A stretch of 64,000 nt of DNA from Lachnospiraceae bacterium (GCA_018056425.1 JAGPFR010000010.1:1-64000), one strand, 5' to 3'. Positions 8,246 through 17,916 are shown, numbered from the stretch's first letter. A program made the numbers and translations. Notes: generated by a model not told the origin, from the letters alone.

Positions 8246-8533
8246 ATGTCTGAAGATAAGAATAAAAAAGTCAAAACAGCCGTTGCTCTCGAGTATGATC
8301 CTTCCGATGATGCCCCCAGAGTCATAGCATCCGGAACCGGTGTTCTTGCAGAAAAGATCATTGAAAAAGCAAAGGAAAGCAATGTTCCCATCCACGAGGA
8401 TGACAAACTTGCACAGACTCTTTCAAAGCTTGAGATAGGGGAGATGATACCTCCCGAACTGTACGAAGTTGTTGCAGAGATTTTGATATTTGTAGATTCG
8501 ATGGATAAGATCAAGAATAAACTCAAAGGATGA
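8246..8533 (+). CDS. YlqH-type FlhB C-terminal-domain homologue
   Basis: The 95-residue protein corresponds to the cytoplasmic FlhB/YscU export-switch domain without its membrane part: KTAVALEYDPSDDAPRVIASG, LAEKIIEKAKESNVPIHED, then LGEMIPPELYEVVAEIL-like residues ending in FVDSMDKI. The NPTH autocleavage tetrapeptide of true FlhB is absent; the corresponding place reads KKVKTAVAL. It therefore probably cannot self-cleave as FlhB does. It is directly adjacent to the FliK-like gene and overlaps yraN by 4 bp. Such solo proteins are called YlqH or FhlB; their function is unsettled. Confidence 0.8.
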   Translation: MSEDKNKKVKTAVALEYDPSDDAPRVIASGTGVLAEKIIEKAKESNVPIHEDDKLAQTLSKLEIGEMIPPELYEVVAEILIFVDSMDKIKNKLKG

Positions 8534-8889
8534 ACAACAGACAAAAAGGTTCGCAAAATGAAAGTATCGCAATTGAATATCTTAAAAGCAAAGGTTATAA
8601 GATAATTGACAGAAATGTCTTAAACAAATGCGGTGAGATAGATATAATATGTTTATCGGATAAAAACGAACTGGTCTTTGCCGAGGTGAAATACAGGAGT
8701 TCTTTCATAGCGGGGGATCCGCTGGAAGCCGTAGATTCACGGAAGATAAAAAAGATCTGCAAAGCATCGGCTGTGTACCTGAATTTCCATCGTGAATATT
8801 CAGATCTTCAGGTAAGATATGATGTGATCGGTGTTTATGATAAAGGACAGATCAGACATATTGAAAATGCGTTTTATTATGAGGTTTGA
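8530..8889 (+). CDS. yraN: UPF0102 (YraN) endonuclease-fold protein
   Basis: This 119-residue member of the YraN/UPF0102 family has a restriction-endonuclease-like fold of uncertain biological role. It shows the family signature KGYKIIDRNVLNKCGEIDII followed by FAEVKYRS; Glu/Asp of GEID and the Glu-x-Lys of EVK form the PD-(D/E)xK-type site. It starts in a 4-bp overlap with the YlqH-like gene. Location near rnhB is standard for Firmicutes. Confidence 0.93.
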   Translation: MNNRQKGSQNESIAIEYLKSKGYKIIDRNVLNKCGEIDIICLSDKNELVFAEVKYRSSFIAGDPLEAVDSRKIKKICKASAVYLNFHREYSDLQVRYDVIGVYDKGQIRHIENAFYYEV

Positions 8890-8891
8890 CA

Positions 8892-9587
8892 ATGGCTAAT
8901 ATTCTCGTATGTGATGATGACAAAGATATAGTTTCCGCAATAGAGATATATCTGCTTGAAGACGGGCATATAATCTTTAAGGCTTTTGACGGATACCAGG
9001 CACTCGATATCCTCGAAAAAGAAGACATTCAACTTGTCATCCTCGACATTATGATGCCTGAGATGAGCGGTATCGAGGTTGCAGAGAAGATCAGGGAAAC
9101 GAGTGAAGTTCCCATTATTTTCCTGTCTGCAAAATCCGAGGAATCCGATAAGGTTGACGGTCTTAATGCGGGCGGGGACGACTATGTAACCAAGCCTTTC
9201 TCACCTGCCGAGCTTACCGCAAGAGTCAGATCAAACTTAAGAAGATATACCCAGTTCGGTAATAACAACGAAAGCAATAACAGTCACATTTATTCTGCTG
9301 GAGCACTTTGCATCAACGATGAGAGTAAGAGTGTTACCGTTGACGGAGAGCAGGTCAAGCTGACTCCCATTGAATATAACATTCTGCTTCTTCTCCTCAA
9401 GAATAAAGGTACTGTTTTTTCAACGGATAAGATATTTCAGTCGATCTGGAACGAAACTCCGATTGCAACCGATAATACCGTTGCGGTACATATCAGGCAT
9501 ATCAGAGAAAAGATTGAGATCAATCCCGGACAGCCCAAGTTCCTGAAAGTAGTATGGGGCGTCGGTTATAAGATAGAAGATATCTGA
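8892..9587 (+). CDS. OmpR/PhoB-family response regulator
   Basis: This is a DNA-binding response regulator of 231 residues. The receiver domain (residues 1-115) has the acidic pair CDDD, phosphoacceptor Asp52 in VILDIMMP, switch Ser in IFLSAKS and Lys in YVTKPF. The winged-helix domain (residues ~135-230) shows VKLTPIEYNILLLLLKNKGTVFS and VRHIREKI-type recognition (VAVHIRHIREKIE). ATG 8892 is preferred to TTG 8886 because gagg (8881-8884) is then properly spaced. It lies two bases before a large histidine kinase and is almost certainly its partner. Confidence 0.93.
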   Translation: MANILVCDDDKDIVSAIEIYLLEDGHIIFKAFDGYQALDILEKEDIQLVILDIMMPEMSGIEVAEKIRETSEVPIIFLSAKSEESDKVDGLNAGGDDYVTKPFSPAELTARVRSNLRRYTQFGNNNESNNSHIYSAGALCINDESKSVTVDGEQVKLTPIEYNILLLLLKNKGTVFSTDKIFQSIWNETPIATDNTVAVHIRHIREKIEINPGQPKFLKVVWGVGYKIEDI

Positions 9588-9589
9588 TA

Positions 9590-12286
9590 ATGAGCAGAGT
9601 ACTTGTTAGAAAAATTTTATTACACATAAGCGTTCATTTATGTGCGTTTATGGCCTTTATTCTGGCTGCCGATATTTTATTCGGCAGTTATATTTCGGTT
9701 GACTATATCGGGGATACCGAGAAGTATATCCTGGATCCTTTCCCGATGACTGAGGATGAACTCGACAAGATCGTGACCGATATCTTTGCACATCAGGCTG
9801 GAGATATCATGAGGTATACTGCTGCGTGCAGGATCTTAAGAGTATCCAACGGAATTGATGTTAACCGCATGGTCGATATTTCCGATTATTATACCGGTTC
9901 TTCCAAGGTTAAGATCAGATATTCCATATCAGATCTGATCAATTTCGGAAGACGCGGGGTCTCATATACCGAGAAAAATTACAGCATGACCGATTTTGTA
10001 TATCGGTACGGTGATCCCATGTACGTCCAGAATTTCGATCTGGATGAATACGGAAATCTCTATTTCAAGGGATTTGAAAGTGTTAATAAAACCCGTGAAT
10101 CAGATCAGTCTTCTCCCGAAGGGGATGATCTTATTCTTGGTGACGGTGATAAAAAGATCCTTGATGCAATGTCCGAACTTGAGCCTGCCGATCTTATGAG
10201 GCTTATTGTCGAATATTGTATCAGACACTATCCCGATGATATCAGCATGACCGTCTGGGATGACGGTATGGTTTATGTTACCGTTAAGGAACCTAATCTT
10301 GACGTAGAGATCAGGTCCGATATCAGTGATGATGAATTTATCAGGGACTGGGATTCATATTTCATAGTACTTGATGAGCTTAAAGTGGCTGCCACGCTTT
10401 TTTCTTCATGCTATGACATTTATCGCGAAGGTCAGGCAATTTATGATTCGGATAAGATGAATCTTTTCTATAATATCAGGACCACCGATTCTCTCGGTAT
10501 TTCCCATGTTTATACCAACGACAGTGAATCCAGAAAATTCGATGATACCGAACTTACCGATATCTATTCGGGACATAAGCATTATCTGATCTGTTATTAT
10601 GACGATCTTGAGTATTCGACATTATCGGATATCAATGAATCCGTCATTACCGATGTTATAAAAGCATTCCCTACCGTATATCCGGATAATACCTGTGTAT
10701 GGATGTATCTTGATGATAATTTCTCACAGGCTGAGGATATCTATTACAATGTCAGCTTCAAATACAATGATGTAAAACAGCTCGCCAGATTATATGCACT
10801 TCTCATAACCGTTTTTGCGCTTTTGTGGCTTCTTTCTTTCTCCTATCTGGTATTTATTACCGGAGTTGTTGAAAGGGACGGCAAAGAAGAGTACATTCTC
10901 CTTCCTCAGGACCGCGTTTGGATCGAGCTTCTGATCCTTTTGACTTATGCGTTCTTTATCATCTTCAGGTATTACACCAAATATCTGGGCGGACTTTTGG
11001 ATGACAATCTGTCCGAGTTTTCTTCATTAAGCGAAAAACTTCTCAAGGATTCCGGTATTTCATCCTATGTAGTATTCGGATTGTTCGGATTATCCGTAAG
11101 CATGGCTCTTTCTTTTATAATCTTTTCGATCGTAAGAAGGATCAGGGCCGGTGTTTTGTACGAGTACTCTTTTACCAGGAAGGTAAGACAGCTGTTTGAG
11201 TGGTTTGCGCTTTCCCTTTCAGGTGGAACAGGAGCTGCTGCAACGGTTCTTCTTCCCTATGTTTTATTCCTCGGTTCCAATTTCGGAGGATTGTTCCTGA
11301 TCCTTCATCTCGTAAATGCCAAGATCTATGTTTCGGCATTTCTTGTCGGCGGCTTATTGGTATTTTTGGATATTTCCGTAGGCATCACAATGTTCCTTAT
11401 CACGGCTGAGAAAAAACAGCTTCTCGACGGTATAGCCAGAATAAGGGGCGGAGAGACCGATTATAAGATAAATGTTAAGAACTTAAGAGCTGAGAACAGA
11501 AATCTGGCTGAGAGCATCAATAATATCGGTGAAGGTATCAAACAGGCGGTCGAGGATTCTATCGTCGAGGAACATTTGAGAACCGAACTTATTACAAACG
11601 TTTCCCATGACCTTAAAACACCGCTTACCTCGATAATAAATTATTCGGATCTCTTAAAGAGAGAGAATCTTACCGAGGAACAGAAAAAAGAATACCTCAA
11701 GGTTATTACCGATAAATCCATCAAGCTCAAAAAACTTCTTGAAGACCTTCTTGAAGCTTCCAAGCTTTCATCCGGTAAGATCGAGATCATTAAAGCAAGA
11801 ACCAATCTTACCGAACTGATAAATCAGGCTTTGGGCGAGTATGAAGGAAGATTTAAGGAAAAGAATCTTGATGTCGTAACGAATGTCTTTCCCAGAGTCC
11901 TTGTTTTTGCCGATGCCGCCTGCATGTGGAGAGTTCTTGATAACCTATTCGAGAATATCTGTAAATATGCAATGAGCGGAACGAGAGTTTATTTTGAACT
12001 TATCGCTTTTAACGGTGAAGTAGAGATCAAGGTCAAGAACGTTTCCAGGGCAAAACCCGAATTCCAGGGATACGAACTTACGGAAAGATTTATAAGAGGC
12101 GACCAGAGCAGGTCCGGAGAGGGCTCGGGACTCGGTCTGTTTATCGCTAAGTCTCTGATCGAGGCTCATAACGGAAAATTCGAGGTTATCGTTGACGGAG
12201 ACCAGTTTACGACCATAATCACCATGAAGGAACTCGGATCCGATACAACGGACTGGGATTACATTTACGGGGACGATTTGTCGTAA
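9590..12286 (+). CDS. Large membrane histidine kinase
   Basis: The 898-residue sensor kinase is paired with the upstream response regulator. It has one N-terminal transmembrane helix (~residues 9-33), a ~360-residue probably extracellular sensor region unlike any domain I recognise, and then a cluster of about six more membrane segments between ~400 and 610. The cytoplasmic part has a HisKA domain with His673 in NVSHDLKTPLTSI, an N box (WRVLDNLFENICKYA) and a G2 box (GEGSGLGLFIAK). Both phosphotransfer and ATPase parts look intact. No strong Shine-Dalgarno is visible, suggesting coupling to the regulator gene. The signal is unknown. Confidence 0.88.
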   Translation: MSRVLVRKILLHISVHLCAFMAFILAADILFGSYISVDYIGDTEKYILDPFPMTEDELDKIVTDIFAHQAGDIMRYTAACRILRVSNGIDVNRMVDISDYYTGSSKVKIRYSISDLINFGRRGVSYTEKNYSMTDFVYRYGDPMYVQNFDLDEYGNLYFKGFESVNKTRESDQSSPEGDDLILGDGDKKILDAMSELEPADLMRLIVEYCIRHYPDDISMTVWDDGMVYVTVKEPNLDVEIRSDISDDEFIRDWDSYFIVLDELKVAATLFSSCYDIYREGQAIYDSDKMNLFYNIRTTDSLGISHVYTNDSESRKFDDTELTDIYSGHKHYLICYYDDLEYSTLSDINESVITDVIKAFPTVYPDNTCVWMYLDDNFSQAEDIYYNVSFKYNDVKQLARLYALLITVFALLWLLSFSYLVFITGVVERDGKEEYILLPQDRVWIELLILLTYAFFIIFRYYTKYLGGLLDDNLSEFSSLSEKLLKDSGISSYVVFGLFGLSVSMALSFIIFSIVRRIRAGVLYEYSFTRKVRQLFEWFALSLSGGTGAAATVLLPYVLFLGSNFGGLFLILHLVNAKIYVSAFLVGGLLVFLDISVGITMFLITAEKKQLLDGIARIRGGETDYKINVKNLRAENRNLAESINNIGEGIKQAVEDSIVEEHLRTELITNVSHDLKTPLTSIINYSDLLKRENLTEEQKKEYLKVITDKSIKLKKLLEDLLEASKLSSGKIEIIKARTNLTELINQALGEYEGRFKEKNLDVVTNVFPRVLVFADAACMWRVLDNLFENICKYAMSGTRVYFELIAFNGEVEIKVKNVSRAKPEFQGYELTERFIRGDQSRSGEGSGLGLFIAKSLIEAHNGKFEVIVDGDQFTTIITMKELGSDTTDWDYIYGDDLS

Positions 12287-12306
12287 CCGAAAAGCGGTGT
12301 TATAAT
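12278..12306 (+). promoter_or_regulatory. Promoter upstream of the prs-like gene
   Basis: ttgtcg (12278-12283) and tataat (12301-12306) are separated by exactly 17 bp, with TGt directly before the -10. The -35 box overlaps the 3' end of the histidine kinase gene. Confidence 0.65.
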
Positions 12307-12344
12307 AAATCGCTTTAATAAATTAACAGGACAGGAACAGATTT

Positions 12345-13535
12345 ATGCCTAATATTGTAGAACTTGAAAATTCAATGCCGGTAGGTAAGCTCAAGCTTAT
12401 CGTTCACCCTTCTTTCGGAAGCAAGGGGGATAAGATCAATGATTATCTTGCTCTTTTCCGTAAGGATATCCATAACGATCTTGTAAAGAACGATCCCGCC
12501 TTTCAGGGATATCAGATGGATGACTACAGGCTTTCTTTTGAAATACCCAGATTCGGAAGCGGTGAGGCTAAGTGTAAGCTGAACGAGTCCACCAGAGGTA
12601 TGGATATTTATATTCTCGTGGATGTATGTAATCATTCGATCACATACAATATGAACGGCTATGAGAATCACATGTCTCCCGATGATATCTATCAGGATCT
12701 TAAGAGAATAATCGCTTCAATCGACGGTAAAGCATCAAGGATCAATGTTATAATGCCTTTCATGTACGAGGGCAGACAGCACAGAAGATCGGGCAGAGAA
12801 TCAATGGACTGCGCTTATATGCTTAAAGAGCTCCATGATATGGGTATGTACAACTTCATTACTTTTGATGCCCACGATCCCAGAGTTTCCAATTCAATCC
12901 CTTTGAGCGGATTTGATAATTTTATGCCCCCTTATCAGTTCATTAAGGCTCTTCTTTGCAATGAAGATGATCTGATCGTCGATGAGGATCACATGGTTGT
13001 AATCTCACCCGATGAGGGCGCTCTCGACAGGGCGATCTATTTTGCAAACGTTCTCGGACTTAATACGGGTACTTTCTATAAGAGAAGGGATTATACCAAG
13101 ATAGTAAACGGCAAGAATCCCATTGTTGCCCATGAATTTCTCGGTGACAATATCGACAGCAAGGATGTTGTTATTATCGATGACATGATCTCATCCGGCG
13201 GAAGTATGGTTGATACCGCAAGACAGCTTAAGGAGATGAATGCGAGAAGAGTATTCATATGTACGACATTCGGTCTTTTCACCGAAGGACTTAAGATCTT
13301 CGATGAAGCATATGAGAAGGGATATTTTGACAGGGTTATCACCACAAACCTTACCTACCTTCCTCCCGAAATCTATGACAAGCCTTATTTTATAGAGGCT
13401 GATATGTGTAAATTTATAGCTTCGGTCATCGACTTCATGAATCATGATTCATCCATGGCCAATGTTATGGATAACACTCAGAAGATGCATGCGGTTCTCG
13501 AGAACTACAATGCACGCAGAAATATCGAACTTTAA
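12345..13535 (+). CDS. prs: Ribose-phosphate pyrophosphokinase (divergent, long form)
   Basis: PRPP synthetase makes 5-phosphoribosyl 1-diphosphate from ribose 5-phosphate and ATP for nucleotide, histidine and tryptophan synthesis. At 396 residues this is longer than the usual ~315. The PRPP-binding loop is DVVIIDDMISSGGSM (about residue 273-287) rather than the usual VDDMIDTAGT. The ATP-site motif normally RQDRK reads EGRQHRRSGRE. FDAHDPR and VVISPDEGALDRA are also recognisable. The N-terminal ~100 residues are weakly like Prs and include an inserted region. It has its own promoter. Prs-like is confident; whether it is the main housekeeping enzyme cannot be told here. Confidence 0.82.
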   Translation: MPNIVELENSMPVGKLKLIVHPSFGSKGDKINDYLALFRKDIHNDLVKNDPAFQGYQMDDYRLSFEIPRFGSGEAKCKLNESTRGMDIYILVDVCNHSITYNMNGYENHMSPDDIYQDLKRIIASIDGKASRINVIMPFMYEGRQHRRSGRESMDCAYMLKELHDMGMYNFITFDAHDPRVSNSIPLSGFDNFMPPYQFIKALLCNEDDLIVDEDHMVVISPDEGALDRAIYFANVLGLNTGTFYKRRDYTKIVNGKNPIVAHEFLGDNIDSKDVVIIDDMISSGGSMVDTARQLKEMNARRVFICTTFGLFTEGLKIFDEAYEKGYFDRVITTNLTYLPPEIYDKPYFIEADMCKFIASVIDFMNHDSSMANVMDNTQKMHAVLENYNARRNIEL

Positions 13536-13552
13536 GTGTTAGGAGACTCCTT

Positions 13553-14887
13553 TTGAATAAGGGTCATATAGTAAAAAGCGTAAATAAAGGTTCCATAGCT
13601 GACTCGCTGGGCATATTGCCCGGCGATGTTGTAATTAAGATAGATGATAATGAGATCGAAGACATTTTCGACTATCAGTTCTTTACTCTTACCGACTATC
13701 TGGTCCTTACGGTTTTAAGGGACGGTGAAGAGTGGGAATACGAGATAGAAAAGGGCGATAACGAAGATCTCGGTCTTGTTTTTGAGAACGGAATGATGGG
13801 TGATTACAGAAGATGCAGCAATAACTGTATTTTCTGCTTTATCGACCAGATGCCTCCCGGAATGAGGGATACCTTATATTTTAAGGATGATGATTCAAGA
13901 CTTTCATTCCTGCAGGGTAATTACATAACTCTTACGAATCTGTCACAAAAGGATCTGGACAGGATCATCAGATACAATCTTTCTCCCGTAAATGTTTCGA
14001 TACACACGATGAATCCCGAACTCAGATGTAAGATGCTCGGAAACAGATTTGCCGGAAAATCCCTTGAAAAACTTAAAGTACTGGCAGATGCCGGAATAGA
14101 GATGAACGGTCAGGTGGTCTGCTGTAAGGGGATTAATGACGGAAAAGAGCTCGAATTTACCATTACGGAGCTTATGAAGTATATTCCTTCTTTTAAATCC
14201 CTTTCCGTAGTTCCCGTAGGCTTGTCCAAATACCGTGACGGTCTGTATCCTCTTGAGCCGTTCGGACCCGAAGATTCGGCAGAAGTCATCGACATTATCG
14301 AAAAATACCAGAAAATCTGCGTTGAAAAATACGGTATCCATTTCGTACATGCAAGTGACGAATGGTATCTTGTTGCGGGAAGGGATATGCCCGAAGCAGA
14401 CAGATATGACGGATATCTCCAGCTTGATAATGGCGTCGGAATGATGCGTTCCTTTATGGATGAAATAGATGAGCAGATCGCAAAGAGACAAAAAGACGGA
14501 TCTTTCGAGAAGTATTCGGGAGACAGACATTTCAGTCTTGTAACGGGAAAACTGGCATATCCGGTCATAAAATCGACAGCGGACAGAGTTATGGCAAATA
14601 TGCCGGGACTCAGGATTGATGTCATTGAGATCAGAAATGACTTTTTCGGTGAGAGAATAACGGTTTCAGGTCTTCTTACCGGGCAGGATATTGTTGCTCA
14701 GTTAAAGGGACGGGACCTCGGAAGTGAGGTCAAATTACCCGAGAGCGTGGTAAGGGCCGGAACCGATGTTTTCCTTGATGATTACACGATTCCTCAGGTG
14801 TCGGAAACTTTACAAGTACGCGTAGTTACGATAAAATCTAATGGTTACGACTTTGTTGATTCGTTGATTGGAATGGTTACAATATGA
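13553..14887 (+). CDS. DUF512 / TIGR03279-type radical SAM protein with PDZ-like N-terminus
   Basis: The 444-residue protein begins with a PDZ-like segment (KGSIADSLGILPGDVVIKIDD) and then has the radical SAM cluster motif CSNNCIFC (Cys88, Cys92, Cys95), followed by FIDQMPPGMR, YITLTNL and NVSIHTMNPELR. The DUF512 part (LVTGKLAYPVI, VVTIKSNGY near the end) closes it. The family is common in Firmicutes and cyanobacteria, and its reaction is unknown. The start is TTG 13553 with aggaga (13541-13546) upstream. It overlaps the der start by 4 bp, a pairing seen in many Clostridia. Confidence 0.88.
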   Translation: MNKGHIVKSVNKGSIADSLGILPGDVVIKIDDNEIEDIFDYQFFTLTDYLVLTVLRDGEEWEYEIEKGDNEDLGLVFENGMMGDYRRCSNNCIFCFIDQMPPGMRDTLYFKDDDSRLSFLQGNYITLTNLSQKDLDRIIRYNLSPVNVSIHTMNPELRCKMLGNRFAGKSLEKLKVLADAGIEMNGQVVCCKGINDGKELEFTITELMKYIPSFKSLSVVPVGLSKYRDGLYPLEPFGPEDSAEVIDIIEKYQKICVEKYGIHFVHASDEWYLVAGRDMPEADRYDGYLQLDNGVGMMRSFMDEIDEQIAKRQKDGSFEKYSGDRHFSLVTGKLAYPVIKSTADRVMANMPGLRIDVIEIRNDFFGERITVSGLLTGQDIVAQLKGRDLGSEVKLPESVVRAGTDVFLDDYTIPQVSETLQVRVVTIKSNGYDFVDSLIGMVTI

Positions 14888-16206
14888 GCAGACCTATAGT
14901 GGCAGTTGTAGGACGTCCGAATGTAGGTAAATCCACTCTTTTTAATGCACTTGCCGGAGAGAGGATATCCATAGTCAAGGATACTCCCGGAATCACAAGA
15001 GACAGGATTTATGCTGATGTCTCATGGCTGAATTACAATTTTGTATTGATAGATACAGGCGGAATCGAACCCGAATCCAAGGATCTTATTCTTTCATCAA
15101 TGAGAGAACAGGCCCAGATTGCAATCGATACTGCCGATGTTATCGTGTTTGTTTGTGATGTTAAGACCGGACTTCAGGATGCTGATGCTGGTGTTGCCGC
15201 AATGCTCAGAAAATCCAGGAAGCCCGTTGTTTTGTGTGTAAACAAAGTTGATTCTTTCGAGAAACAGCAGTCTGATGTTTTCGAGTTCTATAATCTCGGT
15301 ATCGGTGAGCCTTTTCCCATTTCCGCAGTCGGAATGCTCGGATTCGGTGAACTTCTCGATAAAGTAGTCAGCTATTTCCCCGAAGAGACCGATGCTCCGG
15401 AAGATGAGGACATTCCCAAGGTTGCCGTTATCGGAAAACCCAACACCGGAAAATCATCCCTTATCAACAAACTTCTCGGTGAGAACAGGCTTATCGTTTC
15501 CGATATAGCAGGTACCACAAGGGATGCCGTGGATACCAGAGTTAAATTCGGTGAAAAAGAATACATTTTCATCGATACTGCCGGTCTTCGCAGGAAGAAT
15601 AAGATCAAGGATGAACTCGAACATTTCATGATCGTAAGAACCGTCGGTGCCGTTGAAAGAGCCGATATTGCCGTTCTTGTCATTGATGCCAAAGAAGGCG
15701 TTACCGAACAGGATGCCAAGATTGCAGGAATCGCTCATGACAGAGGCAAGGCTGTCGTTATTGCGGTCAATAAGTGGGATGCCGTTGAAAAAGACGACAA
15801 GACGATCTATAAGTTCACCGAAAATGTAAGACAGATCCTCTCTTTTATGCCCTATGCCGAGATAGTCTATATCTCCGCACTTACCGGACAAAGACTCAAT
15901 AAGCTCTTTGAGACTATTGATATTGTAAGGGAAAGCCAGGACAGAAGAGTAGGTACCGGTGCTCTTAACGAAATACTGGCAGAGGCTGTGGCAATGCAGC
16001 AGCCCCCTAACGATAAAGGAAGATTCCTCAAGCTTTATTACATCACCCAGGTTGCCAACAGGCCTCCGACGTTCGTTATATTTGTAAACGATAAGGAACT
16101 TGCTCATTTTTCGTATATCAGATATATCGAAAATCAGGTAAGGGAAACCTTCGGTTTTAAGGGCACACCTCTTAAGTTTATTGTGAGGGAGAGAAAAGGG
16201 GAGTAA
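14884..16206 (+). CDS. der: Ribosome biogenesis GTPase Der (EngA)
   Basis: Der is a tandem GTPase essential for 50S maturation. The 440-residue protein has two G domains: GRPNVGKSTLFN at ~10-21 with DTGG and NKVDS, and GKPNTGKSSLIN at ~185-196 with DTAGLRRK and NKWDA. The C-terminal KH-like domain follows (PPTFVIFVNDKELAHFSYIRYIENQVRETFGFKGTPL is the family end, cut here into recognisable parts). Length and motif order are normal. It overlaps the radical SAM gene by 4 bp and is 1 base from plsY. Confidence 0.97.
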   Translation: MSRPIVAVVGRPNVGKSTLFNALAGERISIVKDTPGITRDRIYADVSWLNYNFVLIDTGGIEPESKDLILSSMREQAQIAIDTADVIVFVCDVKTGLQDADAGVAAMLRKSRKPVVLCVNKVDSFEKQQSDVFEFYNLGIGEPFPISAVGMLGFGELLDKVVSYFPEETDAPEDEDIPKVAVIGKPNTGKSSLINKLLGENRLIVSDIAGTTRDAVDTRVKFGEKEYIFIDTAGLRRKNKIKDELEHFMIVRTVGAVERADIAVLVIDAKEGVTEQDAKIAGIAHDRGKAVVIAVNKWDAVEKDDKTIYKFTENVRQILSFMPYAEIVYISALTGQRLNKLFETIDIVRESQDRRVGTGALNEILAEAVAMQQPPNDKGRFLKLYYITQVANRPPTFVIFVNDKELAHFSYIRYIENQVRETFGFKGTPLKFIVRERKGE

Positions 16207-16207
16207 T

Positions 16208-16888
16208 ATGGCCAGATTGTGGTGTTTTTTGATAGGATATGCTTTCGGACTTATCCAGACTGCATTTATTGTCGGTAAGCATAAAGGCATCGACATCAGA
16301 AATTACGGCAGCGGTAATGCCGGAACAACTAATGCATTAAGAGTATTGGGCAAGAAATACGGACTTATTGTTTTTGCCGGGGATATGCTTAAAGCTATCG
16401 TTACGTCCCTTATAATCAGGTTTACTTTCGGTGTAATGTATCCCGAAATGAAATATCTTCTTATCCTTTGGGGCGGTGCAGGATGCGTTCTTGCACATGA
16501 TTTTCCTTTTTATATGCATTTTAAAGGCGGTAAAGGAATTGCTGCTACGGGAGGAACCATACTCTGTTTCCATCCCTCGTTCTTCTTTACCGGATTGTGT
16601 TATTTCTTTATTCCCTTTTTTGTGACACATTACGTAAGTCTCGGATCTCTTATCCTTTATGCCGGATTTGTTATTCAGCTTATCGTTTCCGGCCAGGCGC
16701 ATCCTTTCGGAATATTTTCCGAGGTTTCGCAAAGCTGTCTTAATGAGATGTATATCATAGCCCTTTGTCTTATGATCCTTGCTTACTGGCAGCATAAAGC
16801 CAATATCTTAAGGCTTATAAAGGGTGAAGAAAGAAAGACCTATCTTGGTAAAAAGAGTTCGGAGAATCTTTCAAACGCTAATAAGTAA
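16208..16888 (+). CDS. plsY: Glycerol-3-phosphate acyltransferase PlsY
   Basis: PlsY is an integral membrane enzyme that transfers acyl groups from acyl phosphate to glycerol 3-phosphate, the first step of phospholipid synthesis. The 226-residue protein has about five membrane segments and the three conserved motifs: GSGNAGTTNALRVLG, HDFPFYMHFKGGKGIA and QAHPFGI. It sits between der and gpsA, whose product supplies its substrate, so the two act consecutively in lipid synthesis. Confidence 0.95.
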   Translation: MARLWCFLIGYAFGLIQTAFIVGKHKGIDIRNYGSGNAGTTNALRVLGKKYGLIVFAGDMLKAIVTSLIIRFTFGVMYPEMKYLLILWGGAGCVLAHDFPFYMHFKGGKGIAATGGTILCFHPSFFFTGLCYFFIPFFVTHYVSLGSLILYAGFVIQLIVSGQAHPFGIFSEVSQSCLNEMYIIALCLMILAYWQHKANILRLIKGEERKTYLGKKSSENLSNANK

Positions 16889-16911
16889 AAAATTTCTGTG
16901 AGGTATTTGAT

Positions 16912-17916
16912 ATGGCAAAGATTACGGTTCTTGGCGGTGGTACTTGGGCAATCGGACTTACTATTCAGCTTGCGACTGCAGGCCATGATGTAACTGTTTG
17001 GTCCGCGCTTGAATCAGAGATTGAGATGCTGTCATCGACTCATGCACATGTTAATCTTCCCGGAGCAACCATTCCCGAATCGGTCAAATACACTCTCGAT
17101 GATAAAGAAGCCGTTACAGGCAAAGATATTCTTGTAATGGCTGTCGCAAGTTCATTCACCAGAAAAACAGCAAAAAGACTTGCTCCTTTGATCAAAGAAG
17201 GACAGATAATCGTAGATGTCGCAAAGGGAATAGAGGAGGGAACACTTAAAACTCTTTCCGAACAGATAAATGACGAGATCCCCGGAGCAAGAGTGGTTGC
17301 TTTATCAGGCCCGACTCATGCCGAAGAAGTAAGCAGATTCATGCCTACGACAATCGTTGCATCCTCGCCCGATAAGGAAGTTGCAATGTATATTCAGGAT
17401 GTATTTATGACGGATACCCTGAGGGTATATACAAGCTCCGATATCAAAGGTGTTGAGCTTGGCGGCTCTCTTAAGAACGTTGTTGCGCTTGCTGCCGGAA
17501 TTGCCGACGGACTGGGTTACGGAGATAATGCCAAGGCAGCTCTTATTACCAGAGGAATTGCCGAGATTTCAAGACTCGGAGTCAAAATGGGATGCAGACC
17601 CGAAACCTTCAGCGGTCTTACCGGTATGGGAGATCTTATCGTTACCTGTGCCAGCATGCATTCCAGAAACAGAAGATGCGGTATACTGCTCGGTCAGGGA
17701 AAAACTCTTGAAGAAGCCCAGAAAGAAGTAGGAATGGTAGTAGAGGGTATCTACTCCGCTAAGGCCGCTATCGAACTCGGCAAGAAATATGACGTATCAC
17801 TTCCCATCATTGAACAAGTAAACCTGATCCTGTTTGAAGGCAAAGACGCAGGAACAGCTGTTAAGGAATTAATGCTTAGGGAAAAGAAGGATGAAGTATC
17901 CGATACTCAGTGGTGA
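16912..17916 (+). CDS. gpsA: NAD(P)-dependent glycerol-3-phosphate dehydrogenase
   Basis: GpsA reduces dihydroxyacetone phosphate to sn-glycerol 3-phosphate. The 334-residue protein has the Rossmann motif VLGGGTWAIGLTIQLATAGHDVTVW at its start, VDVAKGIEEGTLKTLSEQI, ALSGPTHAEEV, the catalytic-lysine region KGVELGGSLKNVVALAAGIADGLGYGDN and GLTGMGDLIVTC. It follows plsY and overlaps the start of the next gene by 26 bp, which places the downstream signalling cluster in the same transcription unit. Confidence 0.96.
   Translation: MAKITVLGGGTWAIGLTIQLATAGHDVTVWSALESEIEMLSSTHAHVNLPGATIPESVKYTLDDKEAVTGKDILVMAVASSFTRKTAKRLAPLIKEGQIIVDVAKGIEEGTLKTLSEQINDEIPGARVVALSGPTHAEEVSRFMPTTIVASSPDKEVAMYIQDVFMTDTLRVYTSSDIKGVELGGSLKNVVALAAGIADGLGYGDNAKAALITRGIAEISRLGVKMGCRPETFSGLTGMGDLIVTCASMHSRNRRCGILLGQGKTLEEAQKEVGMVVEGIYSAKAAIELGKKYDVSLPIIEQVNLILFEGKDAGTAVKELMLREKKDEVSDTQW

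Noticed and set aside
13943..14625. Minus-strand open frames of 171-195 codons
   Set aside because: They are antisense to the radical SAM gene, whose conserved motifs are on the + strand.
15454..16296. Long open frame on the minus strand (280 codons)
   Set aside because: It lies wholly opposite der and the start of plsY, has no family resemblance and no ribosome binding site; it is a shadow of the Der reading frame.
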